64,000 nucleotides of DNA from Streptomyces coffeae (GTDB lineage Bacteria > Actinomycetota > Actinomycetes > Streptomycetales > Streptomycetaceae): positions 1-64,000 of the forward strand of contig NZ_JAERRF010000001.1 of NCBI RefSeq assembly GCF_016741875.1. The letters run 5' to 3'. This document shows, piece after piece, positions 60,871-64,000 of this stretch. The notes under the pieces are model-generated. The model ran no database searches and was not told the DNA's origin. It saw only the letters and a list, made by a program, of their open reading frames with translations. Within the stretch, counting starts at the first letter, position 1. Every line of letters starts with the position of its first letter. The translations under genes were made by a program, and so were the position numbers.

Positions 60871-62070
60871 GTGAATGTGCTGGACTTCCTGCTGCTGCTC
60901 GCCGCCGTATGGTTCGCGATCATCGGCTATCGCCAGGGCTTCGTCGTCGGCGTGCTGTCGGTGACGGGATTCATCGGCGGTGGGCTGGTCGCGGTCTATC
61001 TGCTGCCGGTCATCTGGGACGGGACGACCGACAGAGCGTCCCCCGGCACATTCGGCGCCGTCATGGCGCTCGCCCTGGTGATCGTGTGCGCCTCGGTCGG
61101 GCAGGCGGCCACCACCCACCTGGGAAACAAGCTGCGCCGGTACATCACCTGGTCACCGGCGCGCGCCCTGGACGCCACGGGCGGCGCCCTGGTGAACGTG
61201 CTGGCGATGCTGATGGTGGCCTGGTTGATCGGCTCCCTGGTGGCCGGGACCTCGCTCCCCACGGTCGGCAAGGAGGTCCGCAACTCCAAGGTGCTGCTCG
61301 GGGTCGACCAGGTCGTCCCGGACCGGGCGAACACCTGGTTCACCGACTTCTCCTCGGTGCTCGCCCAGAACGGCTTCCCGCAGGTCTTCGCGCCCTTCGC
61401 CAACGAGCGGATCACCTCGGTGCCTCAGCCGGATCCCGCGCTCGCGCGGTCCCCGGTGGCCACCCGAGCCCAGCAGAGCATCGTGAAGGTGGTGGGCACC
61501 GCCCCCAGCTGCGGCAAGGTCCTGGAGGGCAGCGGCTTCGTCTACGCCCCGAACCGGGTGATGACCAACGCGCACGTCGTCGGCGGGGTCGACGAGCCGA
61601 CCGTCCAGATAGGCGGCGAGGGCCGGCTCTACGACGCGAAGGTCGTGCTCTACGACTGGAAGCGCGATATCGCGGTCCTCGACGTGCCCTCGCTGAGCGC
61701 ACCGGCGCTCCAGTTCGCCCAGGAGGACGCGACCAGCGGCGATGACGCGATCGTCGCCGGTTTCCCGGAGAACGGCGCCTTCGACGTACGCGCCGCGCGG
61801 GTCCGCGACCGTATCGACGCCAACGGCCCGGACATCTATCACCGGGGCACCGTCAACCGCGATGTGTACTCGCTGTACGCGACCGTGCGCCAGGGCAACT
61901 CCGGAGGCCCGCTGCTCACCCCGAAGGGCCGGGTGTACGGCGTGGTCTTCGCCAAGTCCCTCGACGACGCCGACACCGGGTACGCGCTGACAGCGGACGA
62001 GGTGGCCCAGGACGCCGAACAGGGGCGTTCGGCCGAGCAGTCGGTGGACAGCCAGGGGTGCGCCCTCTAG
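60871..62070 (+). CDS. MarP-like membrane serine protease (CvpA + trypsin-like)
   Basis: 399 residues. The N-terminal 160 residues form a four-span CvpA-like domain (DFLLLLAAVWFAIIGYRQGF). The extracytoplasmic chymotrypsin-fold domain has the triad histidine in MTNAHVVGG (about residue 232), aspartate in RDIAVLDV (about 268) and serine in QGNSGGPLL (about 342). In mycobacteria MarP is needed for acid survival; here the role is inferred. Only 12 bp separate it from the Nudix gene, suggesting one operon nth-nudix-marP. Confidence 0.92.
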   Translation: MNVLDFLLLLAAVWFAIIGYRQGFVVGVLSVTGFIGGGLVAVYLLPVIWDGTTDRASPGTFGAVMALALVIVCASVGQAATTHLGNKLRRYITWSPARALDATGGALVNVLAMLMVAWLIGSLVAGTSLPTVGKEVRNSKVLLGVDQVVPDRANTWFTDFSSVLAQNGFPQVFAPFANERITSVPQPDPALARSPVATRAQQSIVKVVGTAPSCGKVLEGSGFVYAPNRVMTNAHVVGGVDEPTVQIGGEGRLYDAKVVLYDWKRDIAVLDVPSLSAPALQFAQEDATSGDDAIVAGFPENGAFDVRAARVRDRIDANGPDIYHRGTVNRDVYSLYATVRQGNSGGPLLTPKGRVYGVVFAKSLDDADTGYALTADEVAQDAEQGRSAEQSVDSQGCAL

Positions 62071-62175
62071 CGCAGCACGGGGCGCGCCCCCCAGCGGTGC
62101 GCCCCCATGCTGCCGGGCACGCCGGAGCTACCGTCGGTGACGGTGGTGGTGCTGGTGCTGGTGGCGGTGCCTGTA

Positions 62176-62379
62176 CTAGCGGCCGCGTGGATGGCGCAGC
62201 CGTGCCGACACCCAGCGGGCACGGCGGCGGATGATGCGGGGAATCCCGATATTGGGGTCATGGCCTTGGGTAGGCCCGGAGCCGCCCCGCTCGGAAACGC
62301 TCAGCGCGGCATTGGCAGCAGCGGCGGCTTCGGAGCCGCGGCCGCTTGGTGCGTCACGGTAGTCGTGCGTCCAGCCCAT
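62176..62379 (-). CDS. possible small basic protein
   Basis: 67 codons from an ATG at 62379 (GWTHDYRDAPSGRGSEAAAA), ending in a basic run (RRRARWVSARLRHPRGR). CAGACT seven bases before the ATG could be the -10 of a leaderless message. No family recognised; composition is plausible for a real small Streptomyces protein but evidence is thin. Confidence 0.35.
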   Translation of the reverse strand: MGWTHDYRDAPSGRGSEAAAAANAALSVSERGGSGPTQGHDPNIGIPRIIRRRARWVSARLRHPRGR

Positions 62380-62427
62380 ACGCCGGAGTCTGCCCCTGGC
62401 CCAAGGTCCGTAATCGCCGCTGGCTGC

Positions 62428-62457
62428 GGCAATTGGCCTATGCGCCAGGCAATTGGC
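62428..62457. repeat. direct repeat GGCAATTGGC x2, 20-bp period
   Basis: Two identical 10-mers at 62428-62437 and 62448-62457, spaced 20 bp start to start (about two helical turns), 49-78 bp upstream of the small ORF start. Each 10-mer is close to palindromic around AATT. Looks like a two-site operator. Confidence 0.45.
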
Positions 62458-62590
62458 TGTTCGTAAGACACCTGTTCGCACGGCCGCCATGGGGTGGTCG
62501 CTATCCGCACACCGGGCCCCACCCAGCGGTGCTCGGCCGTGCTCCACCGGAGGCTGGTGAGAGACCCGCCGACGATGCCCAGGGGGAAGC

Positions 62591-63517
62591 TCAGCGGTCC
62601 GGTTCCGGGTCCTTCAGCCAGTTGATCAGTTCGGTGGAGAAGGCGGTCGGGTCCTCCTCGTGGGGGAAGTGACCGAGCCCGTCGAAGAGCCGCCAGCGGT
62701 AGGGCGCTTCCACGTACTCCCCGGAGCCCGCCGCGCTGCGGGTGCGCATCACCGGGTCGAGTGATCCGTGCACGTGCAGCGTCGGCACCCGCACCGGACG
62801 CTTCATCCGCCGGTTGAACTGGAAACCGTCCGGTCGTGCCAGCGAGCGCACCATCCAGCGGTACGGCTCGATCGAGCAGTGCGCGGTCGACGGGATGCAC
62901 ATCGCCCGCCGGTAGACCTCCACCGTCTCGTCATCGGGCAGCTGAGGACCGGACCAGTCGCGGATCAGCTCTCCCACGGCCGCCGCGTCGTCCGCGACCA
63001 GTTGGCGCTCGGGCAGCCAGGGCCGCTGGAAGCCCCAGATGTGGGAGCCGGCGGCGCTCTGCCGGACGTCCGCGAGCATGGCCGAGCGCCAGCGGCGCGG
63101 GTGCGGCATCGAGGCCACCGCCAGCCGCCGGACCAGCTTCGGCCGCATCACCGCGGCCGTCCACGCCAGATATCCGCCCAGGTCATGGCCGACGAGCGCG
63201 GCGTCCGGCTCACCCAGCGAGCGCACCACCCCGGTGATGTCGAGGGCGAGGTTGGCCGGGTCGTAGCCACGGGGCGTACGGTCGCTGCCGCCCACCCCCC
63301 GCAGATCCATCGCGACCGCGCGGTAGCCGGCGTCGGCGAGTGCGGTCAGCTGGTGCCGCCAGGTCCACCAGAACTGCGGAAAGCCGTGGAGCAGCATCAC
63401 CAGCGGGCCGTCGCCCTGCTCGGCGATGTGGAAGCGCGCGCCGTTGGCCGCGACGTCCCGGTGGGTCCAGGGGCCGTCGAGCCGTACGGCCGACGCGGAG
63501 GTATCAGGGACGGTCAT
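62591..63517 (-). CDS. alpha/beta hydrolase, epoxide hydrolase-like
   Basis: 308 residues. The oxyanion-hole motif HGFPQFWWTWRHQL, the nucleophile elbow VGHDLGGYLAW with aspartate as nucleophile, an acid in HGSLDPVM and the histidine in GLGHFPHEE match epoxide hydrolases or haloalkane dehalogenases rather than esterases. ATG 63517 overlaps the holin-family gene stop by 4 bp (ATGA), so the two are coupled. Confidence 0.87.
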   Translation of the reverse strand: MTVPDTSASAVRLDGPWTHRDVAANGARFHIAEQGDGPLVMLLHGFPQFWWTWRHQLTALADAGYRAVAMDLRGVGGSDRTPRGYDPANLALDITGVVRSLGEPDAALVGHDLGGYLAWTAAVMRPKLVRRLAVASMPHPRRWRSAMLADVRQSAAGSHIWGFQRPWLPERQLVADDAAAVGELIRDWSGPQLPDDETVEVYRRAMCIPSTAHCSIEPYRWMVRSLARPDGFQFNRRMKRPVRVPTLHVHGSLDPVMRTRSAAGSGEYVEAPYRWRLFDGLGHFPHEEDPTAFSTELINWLKDPEPDR

Positions 63518-63975
63518 GCCGACGAGCGTGTCACATCCCGTGCGGAGCGTCCGCCGTTGCTCGATGCACGCGGATGCGGCTTGACGCTCCCCAGGACCGC
63601 GGCCGTCTCCTTGGACGAGGCGATGGACTTCTTGGGCGGCTTCACCTTCTTGAACTTCACCAGCGCCAGCAGGCCCAGGATTCCGGCGATCAGCCAGTAG
63701 ACGCCGCCCACGATCAGGAAGCACCAGGCGAGGCCGAGACCGGTCCAGGAGCGCAGGCCGTAGGCGAGGGCGAAGCTGAGCACCGGCAGCGAGAACAGCA
63801 GCAGCACCCCGGCCGCGAGACCGGCACCGCTGCCGACCGCGGCACGCTTGGCTCCCACCCGGAGCTCGGCCTTGGCCAGCGCGATTTCGTCGTGCACCAG
63901 CGCGGACAGCTCGGTGGTCGCCGAGGCCACCAGCTGGCCGAGGCTGCGGTTGCCGCCGTCGTCGGCTGCGCTCAT
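63514..63975 (-). CDS. phage holin family protein (DUF1469-like)
   Basis: 153 residues. An N-terminal amphipathic helix (LVASATTELSALVHDEIALA) then two spans (GSGAGLAAGVLLLFSLPVLS and GLAWCFLIVGGVYWLIAGIL) and a lysine-rich tail. The family is chromosomal in actinobacteria and, despite its name, not a phage lysis gene here. The ATG at 63975 has GAGGGAG upstream; 63981 is an alternative. The region upstream continues past the window end. Confidence 0.85.
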   Translation of the reverse strand: MSAADDGGNRSLGQLVASATTELSALVHDEIALAKAELRVGAKRAAVGSGAGLAAGVLLLFSLPVLSFALAYGLRSWTGLGLAWCFLIVGGVYWLIAGILGLLALVKFKKVKPPKKSIASSKETAAVLGSVKPHPRASSNGGRSARDVTRSSA

Positions 63976-64000
63976 CGCCATCTCCCTCTGCTCTTGTACG

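Larger units (their letters stand above)
62071..62590. other. 520-bp region between marP-like and hydrolase genes
   Basis: Contains one possible small gene on the minus strand (62176-62379) and a paired direct repeat at 62428-62457, described separately. No other gene supported; open frames on the plus strand are low-complexity valine/alanine runs. Confidence 0.4.

Noticed and set aside
63514..63975. Prophage from the holin-family name
   Set aside because: The family is a chromosomal membrane protein in actinobacteria; no phage genes are nearby and the gene is coupled to a hydrolase.

Overview
The window is very GC-rich (roughly 70% or more), has many GTG starts, leaderless promoters (a TANNNT hexamer about 7 nt before the start codon), ATGA-coupled genes and rare TTA codons. 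With lysC-asd, wblA, crp, nth, SIP and MarP-type proteins this points to a Streptomyces chromosome. The order dnaX-ybaB-recR-DUF5063-lysC-asd-sigma and PBP-wblA-two ArsA-like ATPases-RidA-Nudix-MBL-crp-nth-Nudix-marP is the conserved core arrangement of that genus. It is interrupted here by accessory stretches next to tRNA genes.

Layout. 0-10.5 kb: siderophore-interacting protein diverging from a TetR regulator, a PucR-type regulator, a two-Rossmann TrkA-like membrane protein, a GABA-type amino acid permease behind a strongly structured leader, a TTA-containing hypothetical gene, and an ECF41-type sigma factor followed by an FAD oxidoreductase with a perfect Crp-like palindrome between them. 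10.5-12.65 kb: a decayed island next to tRNA-Ser(GGA), holding a beta/gamma-crystallin-like secreted protein gene and broken genes (frameshifted GntR/UTRA regulator, primase/helicase-like fragment, lipoprotein N-terminus). 12.65-22.8 kb: tRNA-Ser, SRP RNA, dnaX, ybaB, recR, DUF5063, lysC-asd and a sigma/anti-sigma-like pair. 22.9-26.2 kb: SURF1 and an S9 peptidase, convergent and overlapping, then a SnoaL-like protein. 26.2-31.2 kb: P450, two VOC proteins and an ABC-2 exporter. 31.2-35.4 kb: DUF1992, a tandem TOBE protein, a small membrane protein, KhtT/KhtU-like K+/H+ antiport genes and a MazG-like protein. 35.4-39.9 kb: small secreted protein, pentapeptide-type membrane protein (TTA codon), NERD-UvrD nuclease-helicase.

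39.9-47.65 kb looks like an integrative element, now degraded, at tRNA-Pro(CGG). The 3' end of the tRNA is repeated at 39925-39940, and a tyrosine-recombinase C-terminal fragment lies beside the tRNA. The cargo is three probably extracellular proteins: a lipase with two IPT/TIG domains, a secreted repeat protein and a 1044-residue FG-GAP/VCBS protein. A P450 I-helix relic lies among them.

47.7-64 kb is core again: metallophosphoesterase, GatB/YqeY protein, class A PBP, WblA, two ArsA/Get3-like ATPases, a compact run of coupled genes (DUF4177, RidA, Nudix, MBL hydrolase), Crp, endonuclease III, CoA-type Nudix, MarP-like protease, an epoxide-hydrolase-like enzyme and a holin-family membrane protein. 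No CRISPR array, rRNA or intact transposase was seen. All family calls are from reading motifs; no database search was possible.
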